From Cognatilysobacter tabacisoli (lineage in GTDB: Bacteria; Pseudomonadota; Gammaproteobacteria; Xanthomonadales; Xanthomonadaceae), in assembly GCF_003586305.1 (NCBI RefSeq), contig NZ_QXJI01000001.1:868001-932000 (forward strand): DNA of 64,000 bases, written 5' to 3'. A program made the position numbers and the translations under genes. The notes beneath the pieces were generated by a model. It was not told the DNA's origin, searched no databases, and saw nothing but the letters and a program-made list of their open reading frames with translations. Below are positions 35,516 to 44,805 of the stretch, piece by piece. Numbering within the stretch: position 1 is the first letter of the stretch; the number at the start of each line of letters is the position of its first letter.

Positions 35516-36678
35516 GGCAGCACCTCGTCGAGCGCGGCCAGCAGCCGCGCGTTCTCGTCGCGGGTGCCGACGGTGATCCGCAGCCACTGCGGCAGGCCGT
35601 AGCCGCCCATCGGCCGCAGCACGATGCCGCGCTCGAGCAGCGCCGCCTCGATCCGTGCCGTTTGGGCGCCGAACTCGACCAATACGAAGTTCGTTTGCGA
35701 CGGCAGCACCATCAGGCCGCGCGACTGCAGCGCTCCCGCCAGTGCGGCGCGCGATGCGGCATTGCGCGCGCACGTCCAGGCGAGGTGCGCGTCGTCCCCG
35801 ATCGCCGCCTCGCACGCGGCCAGCGCCGGCCCATTGACGTTGAAGCTCTCGCGCACCCGCTCTATCACCGCGACCAGTCCCGGCGCCGCCACGAGATAGC
35901 CGACCCGAAGCCCGGCCAGTCCGTACGCCTTGCTGAAGGTGCGGGTGACGACCAGGTTGGCGTGCGTCGACAGCAAGGCGAGTGCGCTGCCGGCCGTGCC
36001 CTCGTCGGCCATTTCGGCGTAGGCCTCGTCAACCACGATGATCACCTGCGGCGGCACTTGCGCGAGGAACGCGGTCAGCTCCGCCGGCGTGAACCATGTC
36101 CCGGTCGGATTGTTCGGGTTGGCGAGGTACACCAGCGTCGTCGCCGGCGTGATCGCGCGCGCGATTGCGGCCAGGTCGTGGCCCAGCGGCATCGCCGCGT
36201 CGCGCGGCAGGGGCTCGACGACGACGGCGCGCGCGCCGGCGGCCTGGGTGGCCAGCGCGAACACGGCGAAGCCGTAGCGCGAGTAGACGACGTCGTCGCC
36301 GGGCCCGGCGAACACCTGCGCCAGCTGCATCAGCAGCTCATGTGAGCCGTTGCCGAGCAGCAGCTGTTCGACGCGCACCCCGTGGCGCGCCGCCAGCGCG
36401 TGCTTGAGCCCGGCACCGCGCGGGTCGGGGTAGCGATGCAGTGCGTCGAGCTCGCCCAGCATCGCTTCACGCGCCGCCGGCGACGGGCCGTACGGGTTCT
36501 CGTTGGATCCCAGTTCGACCAGCCTCGAGTCGCGGAACCGGGCCCGCAGCGTCACCAGGTCGTGGCCCGGGTCGTAGGCTTTCAAGGCCCGGATGCCGGC
36601 CTGCGCGCGCGACGCGAACCATGCCTCGTCGAAGGCCGGTTCGGATCCCAAGCGCGCACTGTCGGGTTGCGGCGGCAT
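35512..36678 (-). CDS. hisC: histidinol-phosphate / aromatic aminotransferase (HisC family)
   Basis: PLP enzyme of fold type I, 388 residues. The start ATG 36678 shares one base with the pheA stop (TGATG). Conserved elements: ELGSNENPYGPSP (about 58-70), YLANPNNPTGTW (near 190), DEAYAEMADE (near 217) and the Schiff-base lysine in TRTFSKAYGLAGLRVGY (near 250). A 45-residue N-terminal extension precedes the family core. Its place between pheA and aroA, away from other his genes, suggests a role in phenylalanine/tyrosine transamination as well as, or in place of, histidine synthesis. The symbol reflects family. Confidence 0.9.
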   Translation of the reverse strand: MPPQPDSARLGSEPAFDEAWFASRAQAGIRALKAYDPGHDLVTLRARFRDSRLVELGSNENPYGPSPAAREAMLGELDALHRYPDPRGAGLKHALAARHGVRVEQLLLGNGSHELLMQLAQVFAGPGDDVVYSRYGFAVFALATQAAGARAVVVEPLPRDAAMPLGHDLAAIARAITPATTLVYLANPNNPTGTWFTPAELTAFLAQVPPQVIIVVDEAYAEMADEGTAGSALALLSTHANLVVTRTFSKAYGLAGLRVGYLVAAPGLVAVIERVRESFNVNGPALAACEAAIGDDAHLAWTCARNAASRAALAGALQSRGLMVLPSQTNFVLVEFGAQTARIEAALLERGIVLRPMGGYGLPQWLRITVGTRDENARLLAALDEVLP

Positions 36679-37895
36679 CACGCGATCGCCACCGGGTACG
36701 AGCCGAGCACCTTCACTTCCTCGACGAACGGCGCGACGCCGTCGAGCGCGCGGCGCATCGCCGGCTCGTCGACGTGGCCGCCGATGTCGACGAAGAACGC
36801 GTACTGCCAAAGGCCGGTGTGGCCCGGGCGGGATTCGATCCGGTTCATGCTCAGGCCCTGCTGCGCGAACGGCGCGAGCACGTTGAACAGCGCGCCGGGC
36901 TGGTCCTTGATGAAGATCAGCAGCGAGGTGCGGTCGTTGCCCGACGGCGGGAACAGTTCGCGCCCGAGCACCAGGAAGCGCGTGGTGTTGTCCGGCCGGT
37001 CCTCGATCGGACCGGCAATGCTCTTCAGCCCGTACACCGTCGCCGCGCTGGCGCCGGCGATGGCCGCCGCGTCATCGGCGTTGCGCGCGCGCCGGGCGGC
37101 CTCGGCGTTGCTCGCGACCGGGATCTTCTCGGCCTTCGGCAGGTACTGGCGCAGCCACGCCTTGCACTGCGCGAACGACTGCGGGTGCGAGTACACGCGC
37201 TCGATGTCCTCGATGCGGCCGCCGCGCGACAGCAGGTGCTGGTGCACGCGCAGCTCGACCTCGCCGCAGATCTTCAGCCCCGAGGTCAGGAACATGTCGA
37301 GCGTCGACTGGATCGTGCCCTGGGTCGAGTTCTCCACCGGCACGACGCCGAAGTCCGCGCTGCCGGCCTCGACCTCCTGGAATACCTCCTCGATGCTGGC
37401 CAGCGGCAGCCCGTGCACCGAATGGCCGAAGTGCTTGAACACGGCCTGCTGCGAATGCGTGCCCTCCGGCCCGAGGTAGCCGATCTTCAGCGGCTCCTGC
37501 TGGGCGAGGCACGCCGACATGATTTCGCGGAACACGCGCACAAGCACGTCGTCGCGCAGCGGGCCGTCGTTGCGGTCGACCACCCGGCGCAGCACCTGCG
37601 CCTCGCGCTCGGGGCGGTAGTAGTCGACGGCCGCGGCAAGCTTGCCCTTGGCCTTGCCGACCTGGTTGGCGAACTGGGCGCGCTCGGCGATCAGCTGCTG
37701 GATGTGGCGGTCGAGGCCGTCGATGCGGTCGCGCAGCGCGGCCAGGTCGGCCGGGGCGAGGTCGATCGCCGGCGGCGCCGCGTCCTTGACGGCAAGCGCG
37801 CGCTTGGCTTTCGGCCTTGCGCCCGCGGCATTCGCGATCGGCGTCTTGGAGCCCGCCCGGGCGGATTTCCTGCCCGACTTCGGCTTGACCGCCAT
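36678..37895 (-). CDS. pheA: bifunctional chorismate mutase / prephenate dehydratase (P-protein)
   Basis: Converts chorismate to phenylpyruvate. 405 residues. Order: a basic, Lys/Ala-rich N-terminal extension (1-45) not found in E. coli PheA; chorismate mutase (about 48-135, LAALRDRIDGLDRHIQQLIAERA); prephenate dehydratase (about 138-315, with GYLGPEGTHSQQA and NTTRFLVLG); and the regulatory ACT domain (about 325-400) with GALFNVL and ESRP, the phenylalanine-binding motifs, so feedback inhibition by Phe is expected. Its ATG 37895 overlaps the serC stop by one base (TGATG). Confidence 0.97.
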   Translation of the reverse strand: MAVKPKSGRKSARAGSKTPIANAAGARPKAKRALAVKDAAPPAIDLAPADLAALRDRIDGLDRHIQQLIAERAQFANQVGKAKGKLAAAVDYYRPEREAQVLRRVVDRNDGPLRDDVLVRVFREIMSACLAQQEPLKIGYLGPEGTHSQQAVFKHFGHSVHGLPLASIEEVFQEVEAGSADFGVVPVENSTQGTIQSTLDMFLTSGLKICGEVELRVHQHLLSRGGRIEDIERVYSHPQSFAQCKAWLRQYLPKAEKIPVASNAEAARRARNADDAAAIAGASAATVYGLKSIAGPIEDRPDNTTRFLVLGRELFPPSGNDRTSLLIFIKDQPGALFNVLAPFAQQGLSMNRIESRPGHTGLWQYAFFVDIGGHVDEPAMRRALDGVAPFVEEVKVLGSYPVAIA

Positions 37896-38980
37896 CAGCC
37901 GTTCCTCTGCTGGAAGTCGCGCATGAACGCCGCCAGCGCTTCGACGCCGGCGACCGGCATCGCGTTGTAGATCGACGCGCGCATGCCGCCGAGCACCTTG
38001 TGGCCCTTGAGGCCGATCAGGCCGGCCTCGCGCGCCTCGGCCAGGAACGCGGCATTGAGCGCGTCGTCGTGCAGGAAGAACGGCACGTTCATCCGCGAGC
38101 GCGCGCCGACGGCGACCTCGTTCCGATAGAAGCCGCCGGAGCCGTCTATGAGGTCGTAGAGCAGCGCCGACTTGCGCGCGTTGCGGCGGGCGAACTCGTC
38201 GACGCCGCCCTCGGCCAGCATCCACTGGAAAACCAGCCCGGCCAGGTACCAGTTCCACGTCGGCGGGGTATTGAGCATCGAGTCGCCGCGCACGTGCGAG
38301 GCGTAATTCATGATGTCCGCGCGCGGCTGGCCGGCACGCTCGAGCAGGTCGCGGCGGACGATCACCACGCTGACGCCGACGGGACCGAGGTTCTTCTGCG
38401 CGCCGCCGTAGATCACCCCGAAGCGCGACACGTCCAGCGGCTCGGACGCGATCGATGAGCTGAAGTCCGACACCAGCGGCACGTCGCCGACATCGGGGAT
38501 GTCGCGGAACTCGACCCCGTGGATCGTCTCGTTCGCGGTGTAGTGCACGTACGCGGCGTCCGCGGACAGCGTCCACCCGGCGCGCGCGGGAACGTCACGG
38601 AAGCCACCGGCTTCGCTGCTGGCCGCAATGCGCGCGTCGACGTACGGCGTGGCCTGGCGGATCGCGGTCTTGCCCCAGTGCCCGCTGATGACGAAGTCGA
38701 CCGCCTGCCCCGGGGCGGCGAAGTTCAGCGCGATCAGCGCCTGCTGCAGGGTCGCCCCGCCCTGCAGGAACAGCACCGCGTGGCTGTCCGGGATCGCCAT
38801 CAGCATGCGCAGGTCGGCCTCGGCCTGTCGCGCCACCTCCATGAACTCGGGGCCGCGATGGCTCAGCTCGACGATCGATGCGCCCGACCCGTGCCACTCG
38901 AGCATTTCGCCCTGCGCGTGCCGCAGCACCGACTCGGGCAGGGTCGCGGGGCCGGCACTGAAGTTGTAGGCGCGGGACAT
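37895..38980 (-). CDS. serC: phosphoserine aminotransferase
   Basis: Transaminates 3-phosphohydroxypyruvate to phosphoserine and also acts in pyridoxine synthesis. 361 residues, as in E. coli. N-terminus [15 protein letters not shown] is diagnostic, the PLP lysine lies in [10 protein letters not shown] (near 196), and [14 protein letters not shown] follows. First gene of the coupled serC-pheA-hisC-aroA operon; the promoter should lie in the 131 bp shared with divergent msrP, but no clear hexamers stand out. Confidence 0.97.
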   Translation of the reverse strand: MSRAYNFSAGPATLPESVLRHAQGEMLEWHGSGASIVELSHRGPEFMEVARQAEADLRMLMAIPDSHAVLFLQGGATLQQALIALNFAAPGQAVDFVISGHWGKTAIRQATPYVDARIAASSEAGGFRDVPARAGWTLSADAAYVHYTANETIHGVEFRDIPDVGDVPLVSDFSSSIASEPLDVSRFGVIYGGAQKNLGPVGVSVVIVRRDLLERAGQPRADIMNYASHVRGDSMLNTPPTWNWYLAGLVFQWMLAEGGVDEFARRNARKSALLYDLIDGSGGFYRNEVAVGARSRMNVPFFLHDDALNAAFLAEAREAGLIGLKGHKVLGGMRASIYNAMPVAGVEALAAFMRDFQQRNG

Positions 38981-39111
38981 TGCAAACGCTCGCTGGGCGG
39001 GGCCTGCGAGTATGCCGCAGCGCAGCAGGACGTGAATCCTTCGTTACCCCCGTAACTTTTGCTGCACCGGACACGTACTACCTTGTGACCGTCCGGTCCG
39101 AGGAGCCCCCG

Positions 39112-40086
39112 ATGTCCCTGCGCGACGCCCTGCGAATCCCCGCGTCCGTGATCACCGACGAAGCGGTGTACCGCGATCGCCGCCGGCTGCTGGCCGCCTT
39201 TGCGGCGGCGCCGGCGCTGGCCATGGCCGGCTGCGCGGAGGCCGAGCCACCGCCTCCGCCGCCTCGCGCGGTGATCGACCCCGCGCTCGCCCGCAAGGGC
39301 TACCGGACGACCGAAACGCTGACGCGCTTCGAGGACGCGACAACCTACAACAACTTCTACGAGTTCGGCACCGACAAGGGCGATCCGGCCCGCGCCGCGC
39401 GCACGCTACGGACGTCGCCGTGGACGGTCGCGGTCGGCGGCCACTGCGCCAAACCCGGCAAATTCGCCCTGACCGACCTGATCAAGGGCCTGACCCCGGA
39501 GGAGCGGGTCTACCGCCTGCGCTGCGTCGAAGGCTGGTCGATGGTGATCCCATGGATGGGCGTGCCGCTGGGCGACGTGCTCAAGCGCTTCGAGCCCACC
39601 TCGAAGGCCAAGTACGTCGCGTTCACCACGCTCGCCGACCCGGGCCAGATGCCCGGCATCGCCTACCGCTCGATCGACTGGCCGTACCGCGAGGGCCTGC
39701 GCATCGACGAGGCCATGCACCCGCTGTCTCTGCTGGCCACCGGCATGTATGGCAAGACCACCCTGCCGCAGCAGAACGGCGCGCCGCTGCGGCTGGTCGT
39801 GCCGTGGAAGTACGGGTTCAAGAGCATCAAGTCGATCATCGCGATCACCTTCGTCGAGAAGATGCCGGTGACCAGCTGGAATGACCTGCAGCCGAGCGAG
39901 TACGGGTTCTTCTCCAACGTGAACCCCGCGGTCGACCACCCGCGCTGGAGCCAGAAGACCGAGCGGCGCATCGCCGGCACGCAGAGCAAGCTGTTCGCCG
40001 ACCGCATCCCGACGCGGCCGTTCAACGGCTACGGCGACCAGGTCGCGGGCCTCTACGCCGGCATGGACCTGAGGCGCTGGTTCTGA
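39112..40086 (+). CDS. msrP: protein-methionine-sulfoxide reductase catalytic subunit MsrP
   Basis: Periplasmic molybdopterin enzyme that repairs oxidised methionine in envelope proteins. 324 residues from ATG 39112. The N-terminus has a twin-arginine signal ([12 protein letters not shown], residues 21-32). The Mo-ligand cysteine is Cys138 in [13 protein letters not shown], and [15 protein letters not shown] and [12 protein letters not shown] are family hallmarks. Oddity: the signal ends in AMAGC (Cys41), which resembles a lipobox, so the protein might be a Tat-exported lipoprotein. The stop overlaps the msrQ start (TGATG). Confidence 0.95.
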   Translation: MSLRDALRIPASVITDEAVYRDRRRLLAAFAAAPALAMAGCAEAEPPPPPPRAVIDPALARKGYRTTETLTRFEDATTYNNFYEFGTDKGDPARAARTLRTSPWTVAVGGHCAKPGKFALTDLIKGLTPEERVYRLRCVEGWSMVIPWMGVPLGDVLKRFEPTSKAKYVAFTTLADPGQMPGIAYRSIDWPYREGLRIDEAMHPLSLLATGMYGKTTLPQQNGAPLRLVVPWKYGFKSIKSIIAITFVEKMPVTSWNDLQPSEYGFFSNVNPAVDHPRWSQKTERRIAGTQSKLFADRIPTRPFNGYGDQVAGLYAGMDLRRWF

Positions 40087-40751
40087 TGGCGGCAGTGGCC
40101 GCGCGTCCGGCGCGACGGCGCACGCCGCGCGGCGTCATCGCCGGCAAGGCGCTGGTCCATGTGCTGGCGCTGACGCCAGCGGCGATCCTTGCCTGGCAGA
40201 TCCGGCAGGAATGGCTGACCGGCAGCGGCGGACTCGGTGCGGACCCGGTGGCCGAGATCGAACACCGCCTCGGGCTTTGGGCGCTGCGCCTGCTGCTGGT
40301 TACGCTGGCCATCAGCCCGCTGCGGCAGATCACCGGCTGGACCGGCGCGCTGCGTTTCCGCCGGATGCTCGGCCTGTACGCGTTCGCGTACGCGACGCTG
40401 CACCTGTCGGCGTACCTCGTGCTCGACCTGCGCGGCTACTGGACCCAGATCTTCGAGGAAATCGCCAAGCGGCCGTACATCACCGTCGGCTTCCTCGCGT
40501 GGCTGCTGCTGATCCCGCTGGCGGCGACGTCGACCCAGGCCGCGATGCGCCGGCTCGGACGCCGCTGGGGCCAACTGCACCGGCTGATCTACCCGATCAC
40601 GGTGCTGGCCGTACTGCACTTCTGGTGGCTGGTGAAGTCCGACGTCCGCGAGCCGGCGCTGTACGCGGGCATCCTCGCCGCGCTGCTGGGCTGGCGCGCG
40701 TGGAAACGCCTGCGCGGGGTCAGCGCACGCCGTACAGCAGCAGCAGGCTGA
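40086..40751 (+). CDS. msrQ: haem-binding membrane subunit MsrQ
   Basis: Ferric-reductase-like b-type cytochrome that passes electrons from the respiratory chain to MsrP. 221 residues with about six membrane spans. Likely haem-ligating histidines lie in the segments LHLSAYLVLDL (near 104), WGQLHRLIYPI (near 166) and VLHFWWLVKSD (near 178). It is coupled to msrP by a one-base overlap. Its last 32 bases overlap the 3' end of the convergent FHA gene. Confidence 0.94.
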   Translation: MAAVAARPARRRTPRGVIAGKALVHVLALTPAAILAWQIRQEWLTGSGGLGADPVAEIEHRLGLWALRLLLVTLAISPLRQITGWTGALRFRRMLGLYAFAYATLHLSAYLVLDLRGYWTQIFEEIAKRPYITVGFLAWLLLIPLAATSTQAAMRRLGRRWGQLHRLIYPITVLAVLHFWWLVKSDVREPALYAGILAALLGWRAWKRLRGVSARRTAAAG

Positions 40752-41532
40752 GCGCGCCCGACAGCAGCAGCGCGGCCAGCAGCAGCCACGGCATGCGCCG
40801 GGCCGACGCGCCCACCGACGCGACCGGCAGCGGCTCGTGTTCGCGCTCGTCGGCCGCCGCGCGCGCCTCGCCGACGCTGGCGGCGTGCCACGACGACACC
40901 GAAGGCGCTTCAACGACGAACCGGTGGTGCGCGTCGAACACGACCTGGTCGCCCGGCCGCAACAGCGCGTGGCGCACCCGCTGTCCGTTGACGACCGTGC
41001 CGTCGGCCGACCCGAGGTCGCGCAGCACCGCGCCGTCGGGGTGCGGCTCCAGCCGCGCGTGGCGATCGGCGAAAGCCGGTTCGTCGACGCGGATGTCGCA
41101 TTCGGCGAGCCGACCGACCAGCCGAGGCTGGCCCAAGGTCACGCAGCGCCCGTGGTGCGAGCCGCCCACGCCGCGCAGCACCAGCCGCGGGTCAGCTTCC
41201 GCGAGCGGCGCGGGCCTGGGGGTCGTGGCCGGCGCCGGCAGCGGGTCGTCGCCGACCAGCAGCAGTTCGGTGCCTTCGATGAACACGCCGTCGCCGACGC
41301 GCAGCATCGCCATGCGACGCACCGGCCGGCCGTTGACGTAGACGCCGCGCGAGCCGGCGCCCAGCTGCATCCACACGCCACGGCGATCGACGCAGAACTG
41401 CGCGAGCGCCCCGTGCGCGCGCTCGCCGAACCCCGGCCGCCCGTCGCTGTCGCGGCCCATGGCGTGCACGCCCGGCGACAGGGCCAGGTCATCGTGTTCA
41501 CGGTTCGGGAATCGGAGTCGGAGTCTTTGCAC
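40720..41532 (-). CDS. membrane-anchored protein with two FHA domains
   Basis: 270 residues from GTG 41532, the last plausible start before the divergent gene's promoter. First FHA domain about 20-95, second and better conserved about 120-208 (VGRLAECDIRVD, then DLGSADGTVVNGQRV), then a Glu/Ala linker and one C-terminal span (248-267). Neither FHA copy has the serine that usually contacts the phosphothreonine: the positions read RAHGALAQF and FADRHARL. The second keeps Arg, His and the NG asparagine. Phosphopeptide binding may therefore be weak in the first domain. No Ser/Thr kinase gene is nearby. Its 3' end overlaps msrQ by 32 bp. Confidence 0.85.
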   Translation of the reverse strand: MQRLRLRFPNREHDDLALSPGVHAMGRDSDGRPGFGERAHGALAQFCVDRRGVWMQLGAGSRGVYVNGRPVRRMAMLRVGDGVFIEGTELLLVGDDPLPAPATTPRPAPLAEADPRLVLRGVGGSHHGRCVTLGQPRLVGRLAECDIRVDEPAFADRHARLEPHPDGAVLRDLGSADGTVVNGQRVRHALLRPGDQVVFDAHHRFVVEAPSVSSWHAASVGEARAAADEREHEPLPVASVGASARRMPWLLLAALLLSGALSLLLLYGVR

Positions 41533-41665
41533 GCGTCGGGAATCTAGCACGGGCCCTGCGCGTTGCAGTCGCCTGTACAGCGCCGCGCGTCGCGCGTTGG
41601 CCCCTTTCGCACCGCGGCGCGCGACCGCAGAATGGCGCCTCCGAACGCACGCCGAAGGACCCTCC

Positions 41666-41941
41666 ATGTCGCGCATCGACATCCGCCACGCGCACTCGCT
41701 CGCCCCGGCCAAGGCGCGCGCCGCCGTGCAGGAAGTGGCGGAGAAGCTCGCCGAGCGCTTCGGCGTCGACTACGCGTGGCACGGCGACACGCTGCAGTTC
41801 AACCGCAGCGGCGTCGACGGACAGATCGAGCTCGGCCCCAAGCAGTTGCAGGTCACCGCGCAGCTGGGCTTCCTGCTGTCGGCCCTGAAGGGACCGATCG
41901 AGGCCGAGATCCGCCGCGTGCTCGACGAGCGCTTCAGCTAG
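41666..41941 (+). CDS. polyhydroxyalkanoic acid system family protein
   Basis: 91 residues from ATG 41666. It fits the small family annotated as polyhydroxyalkanoate-system proteins (PHA_gran_rgn), with the alternating pattern IDIRHAHSLAPAKARAAVQEVAEKLAERF, then YAWHGDTLQFNRSGVDGQIEL and the C-terminal LLSALKGPIEAEIRRVLDERF. The family often sits near phasin genes, and a phasin lies 2.2 kb downstream here. Biochemical role unknown. Confidence 0.85.
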   Translation: MSRIDIRHAHSLAPAKARAAVQEVAEKLAERFGVDYAWHGDTLQFNRSGVDGQIELGPKQLQVTAQLGFLLSALKGPIEAEIRRVLDERFS

Positions 41942-41953
41942 GCGCGACGCGCC

Positions 41954-42703
41954 TCAGCGCATCCGCCCGGCAAACGGGTCCGGGTGCCCGTCGAACAGGC
42001 GCTGCAGCACGGCCAGTTCGTCCTGCTCGATTTCGGCGATGAAGGTGTCAGCGTCGCCCAACTGGCCGAACGCATCGAAGCCGCGCTCGAGGAAGCCCTG
42101 CAGCTCGGCCAGGCCGGCCGCCTTCGCCGGGCCGCGCGACAGCTTCAGCAGCGTCGCCACCCCGGGCAGCCGCAGCGCGTGCCCTAGGCCGCGCCCTACC
42201 GCCGCGATCAGCGCGACCTGGTGCAGCCGCAGCGGCTGCTGGCCCACGTGCCGGTACGCCTGCGCGTACAGCGCGGCGTCCAGTGAACGCCGGCGCGGCG
42301 CGAGGTCCTGCAGCGCCTGCGCCATCTGCAGGTCGAACTCGTGGGTGACCACGCCCAGCTCGATCGCATCGCCGACCGTGTCGAGCAGCGCCGCCGGCAG
42401 CAGCGTCCGCATCATCGGCAGCACCCGCACGATGTCGGCGTCGCGGCGGCTGAAATCGCGGTCGTTGTAGACGTCGGTCAGGAAGAACTGCGCGGCCGGC
42501 CGGCGCCGCGGGTCCAGCAGGAACCGGTCGAAACTGGCCTCCAGCCTCCGGGCCTGCCAGCGGCGCAGCTCGGGCAGCCAGCGCAGGTGGTTGCGCGGCT
42601 CGCGGCGCGGGTCGTGCAGCAGCTGGTGACGCGCCAGCAGGCCCGCCAGGCGCTCGGGCGGGCGCGCGGCGACACGCTCGGGGCGGCGGGAAGGACCGGG
42701 CAT
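41954..42703 (-). CDS. conserved hypothetical protein next to patatin
   Basis: 249 residues from ATG 42703; upstream open frame runs into the divergent patatin gene. All-helical and Arg/Leu-rich, with the characteristic segment FFLTDVYNDRDFSRRDADIVRVLPMM (about 74-99). I recall this motif from uncharacterised proteobacterial proteins, also seen beside patatin-like genes. No signal peptide or membrane span. It ends 12 bp from the convergent PHA-system gene. Function unknown; the divergent pairing with patatin suggests a lipid-related role. Confidence 0.7.
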   Translation of the reverse strand: MPGPSRRPERVAARPPERLAGLLARHQLLHDPRREPRNHLRWLPELRRWQARRLEASFDRFLLDPRRRPAAQFFLTDVYNDRDFSRRDADIVRVLPMMRTLLPAALLDTVGDAIELGVVTHEFDLQMAQALQDLAPRRRSLDAALYAQAYRHVGQQPLRLHQVALIAAVGRGLGHALRLPGVATLLKLSRGPAKAAGLAELQGFLERGFDAFGQLGDADTFIAEIEQDELAVLQRLFDGHPDPFAGRMR

Positions 42704-42815
42704 CGACCGCGATGATCGGCGGCCGCCGCCGGCCCCGCAACCGCGCCCGCCGCGCAGTGCGGCGGCGTACGGCGCGTGGGCTACACTCGACCGTCCTGCT
42801 CGACCGTGGCCCGCA

Positions 42816-44081
42816 ATGCTGTCACTCCACTCCGCCCGGCAACGGCCGCGCCATCCGTCCCCGTCGCCGGCGCGCATCGGCCTGGCGATCGCCGGCGGCG
42901 GCCCGATCGGCAGCATGTACGAGCTCGGCGCCCTGCGCGCGCTCGACGAGGCGCTCGACGGCCTCGACCTGACCCGGATGGACTGCTACGTCGGCGTCAG
43001 CAGCGGCGCGTTCCTCGCCGCCGGGCTGGCCAACCGCATGGACACCGCGGAGATGTGCCGCATCTTCATCACCGGCGACAGCGACGACGTGCGCTTCCGC
43101 CCGGAAACCTTCATGCGGCCGGCGGTGTTCGAGTACTGGCGCCGCGCGGCGGGCTTCCCGGCGCTGCTGATGGAAAGCTGGCGGCAGGTGCTGACGGCGC
43201 CGGGCCGCGTGCGCTGGCCGGACATGCTGCTGCGCTTCGGCGGGCTCGTGCCGACCGGGCTGTTCGACAACGGCGAAATCGAGCGCTTCCTGCGCGACGT
43301 CTTCACCCGACGCGGCCGCAGCAATGACTTCCGCGAGCTGTCGGCGCCGCTGTTCGTCATCGCTGTCGACCTCAACAGCGGCGAGGCGGTGCGGTTCGGC
43401 GGCGAGGGCTGGGACGACGTCACGATCTCCCAGGCCGTGCAGGCCAGTTCCGCGCTGCCCGGGCTGTACCCGCCGGTCGAGCTGCGCGGCCGCCAGTTCG
43501 TCGACGGCGCGCTGCGCCGGACGATGCACGCGTCGGTGGTGCTCGAGCGCGGCATCGACCTGCTGATCGGGATCAACCCGCTGGTGCCGTTCAACGCGCG
43601 CGGCACCGACGACGGCCAGCCGATGCAGGATACCGACCGGCGCCTGGCCGAGGGCGGACTGCCCGCGGTGCTGTCGCAGACCTTCCGCACAATGCTGCAG
43701 TCGCGCATGCAGGTCGGCCTGGCCAAGTACGCCCAGCAGTACCCCGACATCGACCAGCTGATCTTCGAGCCCAATGCCGAGGACGGCGAGCTGTTCTTCA
43801 CCAACGCTTTCAGCTTCTCGACCCGGCGGCGCATCTGCGAGATCGCCTACCGCAACACGCTGGCCGACCTGCACCGCCGCCGCGAGACGCTCGCGCCAAT
43901 CCTCGCCGCGCACGGGCTGGCACTGCGCGAGGACGTGATCGCCGATCGCGAGCGCTCGATCCTCGACCACCTTGCGCCGCGCCCGGCCGCGACCGAGACG
44001 ACCGCGAAGCTGCGGCGCGCGCTCGGCGAGGTCGACCACCTCGTCGCGCAGCGGCGCCGCCGGCCGCGCGCCCGGCGCTGA
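42816..44081 (+). CDS. patatin-like phospholipase
   Basis: 421 residues. Ser-Asp dyad hydrolase: oxyanion loop AGGGPIGSMYELGAL (about 26-40), nucleophile GVSSG (Ser62) and the acid in VDGAL (Asp230). The N-terminal 20 residues are basic and Pro-rich rather than a signal peptide, so the protein is probably cytoplasmic or peripheral. The C-terminal 150 residues include the conserved ARG/QTFRTMLQSRMQVG region found in the long bacterial patatin group, and the last 40 are Arg-rich. Some relatives act on storage-granule or membrane lipids, and a phasin gene follows 99 bp downstream. Confidence 0.9.
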   Translation: MLSLHSARQRPRHPSPSPARIGLAIAGGGPIGSMYELGALRALDEALDGLDLTRMDCYVGVSSGAFLAAGLANRMDTAEMCRIFITGDSDDVRFRPETFMRPAVFEYWRRAAGFPALLMESWRQVLTAPGRVRWPDMLLRFGGLVPTGLFDNGEIERFLRDVFTRRGRSNDFRELSAPLFVIAVDLNSGEAVRFGGEGWDDVTISQAVQASSALPGLYPPVELRGRQFVDGALRRTMHASVVLERGIDLLIGINPLVPFNARGTDDGQPMQDTDRRLAEGGLPAVLSQTFRTMLQSRMQVGLAKYAQQYPDIDQLIFEPNAEDGELFFTNAFSFSTRRRICEIAYRNTLADLHRRRETLAPILAAHGLALREDVIADRERSILDHLAPRPAATETTAKLRRALGEVDHLVAQRRRRPRARR

Positions 44082-44180
44082 GCCGGTAGCCGCGCGGTTC
44101 GCGCCGCGCGGTTGGTGTGAAAGCTCTAGCGCGCGGCTCGATGGTGCAGTTCAACCGCCACCCCGCTTCGGAGCCCGCAC

Positions 44181-44759
44181 ATGGCCACGTTCAAGAAGAC
44201 CGCAAAGAAGTCCTCCGCCAAGTCGCGCGCCAAGCCGACGCCGCAGCAGCAGGCCGAGCAGTTCACCAAGACGATCAGCGAGTCCGCCCAGCAGGTGTGG
44301 CTGGCCGGCGTCGGCGCCTTCAGCCGCGCGCAGACCGAGGGCAACAAGCTGTTCGAGAACCTCGTCAAGGAGGGGCTCAACCTCGAGCAGACCGCGCGCA
44401 GGTTTGCCGGTGGCCAGGCCGAGGCGGTGCGTGGCGTCGTCGAATCGAAGGTCGACCAGGCCCGCGAGCGCGCGGTCGACACCTGGGACCGCCTCGAGAA
44501 GGTGTTCGAGGATCGCGTGCAGCGCGCCCTGGTCAAGCTCGGCGTGCCGGGCCGCGACGACCTGGCCGACCTCAGCCGGCAAGTGGACGCGTTGACCAAG
44601 GAGCTTCGCCGCCAGGGCGGCAACGCCGCCGCGCCGCGCGCGTCCGCCCCCAGGACCGCCGCGCGCAAGGCGCCTGCGGCGCGCAAGGCCGCCGCCCGCA
44701 CCACCGCGACGGCGCCGGCCCGCAAGAAGGCAAGCCGGGCGAAGTCGCCCACCGCATAA
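44181..44759 (+). CDS. phasin family protein (PhaF/PhaI type)
   Basis: 192 residues. The N-terminal phasin domain (about 20-145) includes the hallmark QQVWLAGVGAFSRAQTEGNKLF and amphipathic heptads that coat polyhydroxyalkanoate granules. The C-terminus (about 146-192) is a Lys/Ala/Arg tail of the histone H1-like, AAKP kind, which binds DNA in Pseudomonas PhaF and helps segregate granules. The basic N-terminus (KKTAKKSSAKSRAK) is also unusual. No phaC synthase is in the window, so whether granules are made must be checked elsewhere in the genome. Confidence 0.92.
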   Translation: MATFKKTAKKSSAKSRAKPTPQQQAEQFTKTISESAQQVWLAGVGAFSRAQTEGNKLFENLVKEGLNLEQTARRFAGGQAEAVRGVVESKVDQARERAVDTWDRLEKVFEDRVQRALVKLGVPGRDDLADLSRQVDALTKELRRQGGNAAAPRASAPRTAARKAPAARKAAARTTATAPARKKASRAKSPTA

Positions 44760-44773
44760 CCCCACCGCTCCAC

Positions 44774-44798
44774 CGGCGACGCCGAATGTGCGTCGCCG
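44774..44798 (+). terminator. hairpin directly after phasin gene
   Basis: 9-bp perfect stem (CGGCGACGC / GCGTCGCCG) with a 7-nt loop, 15 bp after the phasin stop codon. No T-run. It may stabilise the 3' end of the phasin mRNA. Confidence 0.5.
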
Positions 44799-44805
44799 CA
44801 CCGCC

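Noticed and set aside
35516-35815. Upstream extension of aroA by 100 codons
   Set aside because: It lies inside hisC in another frame. GTG 35515 overlapping the hisC stop gives the conserved N-terminus.
42822-44039. 405-codon minus-strand frame opposite the patatin gene
   Set aside because: The plus strand has the complete patatin motifs (GGGPIGS, GVSSG, DGA), and the antisense frame has none.
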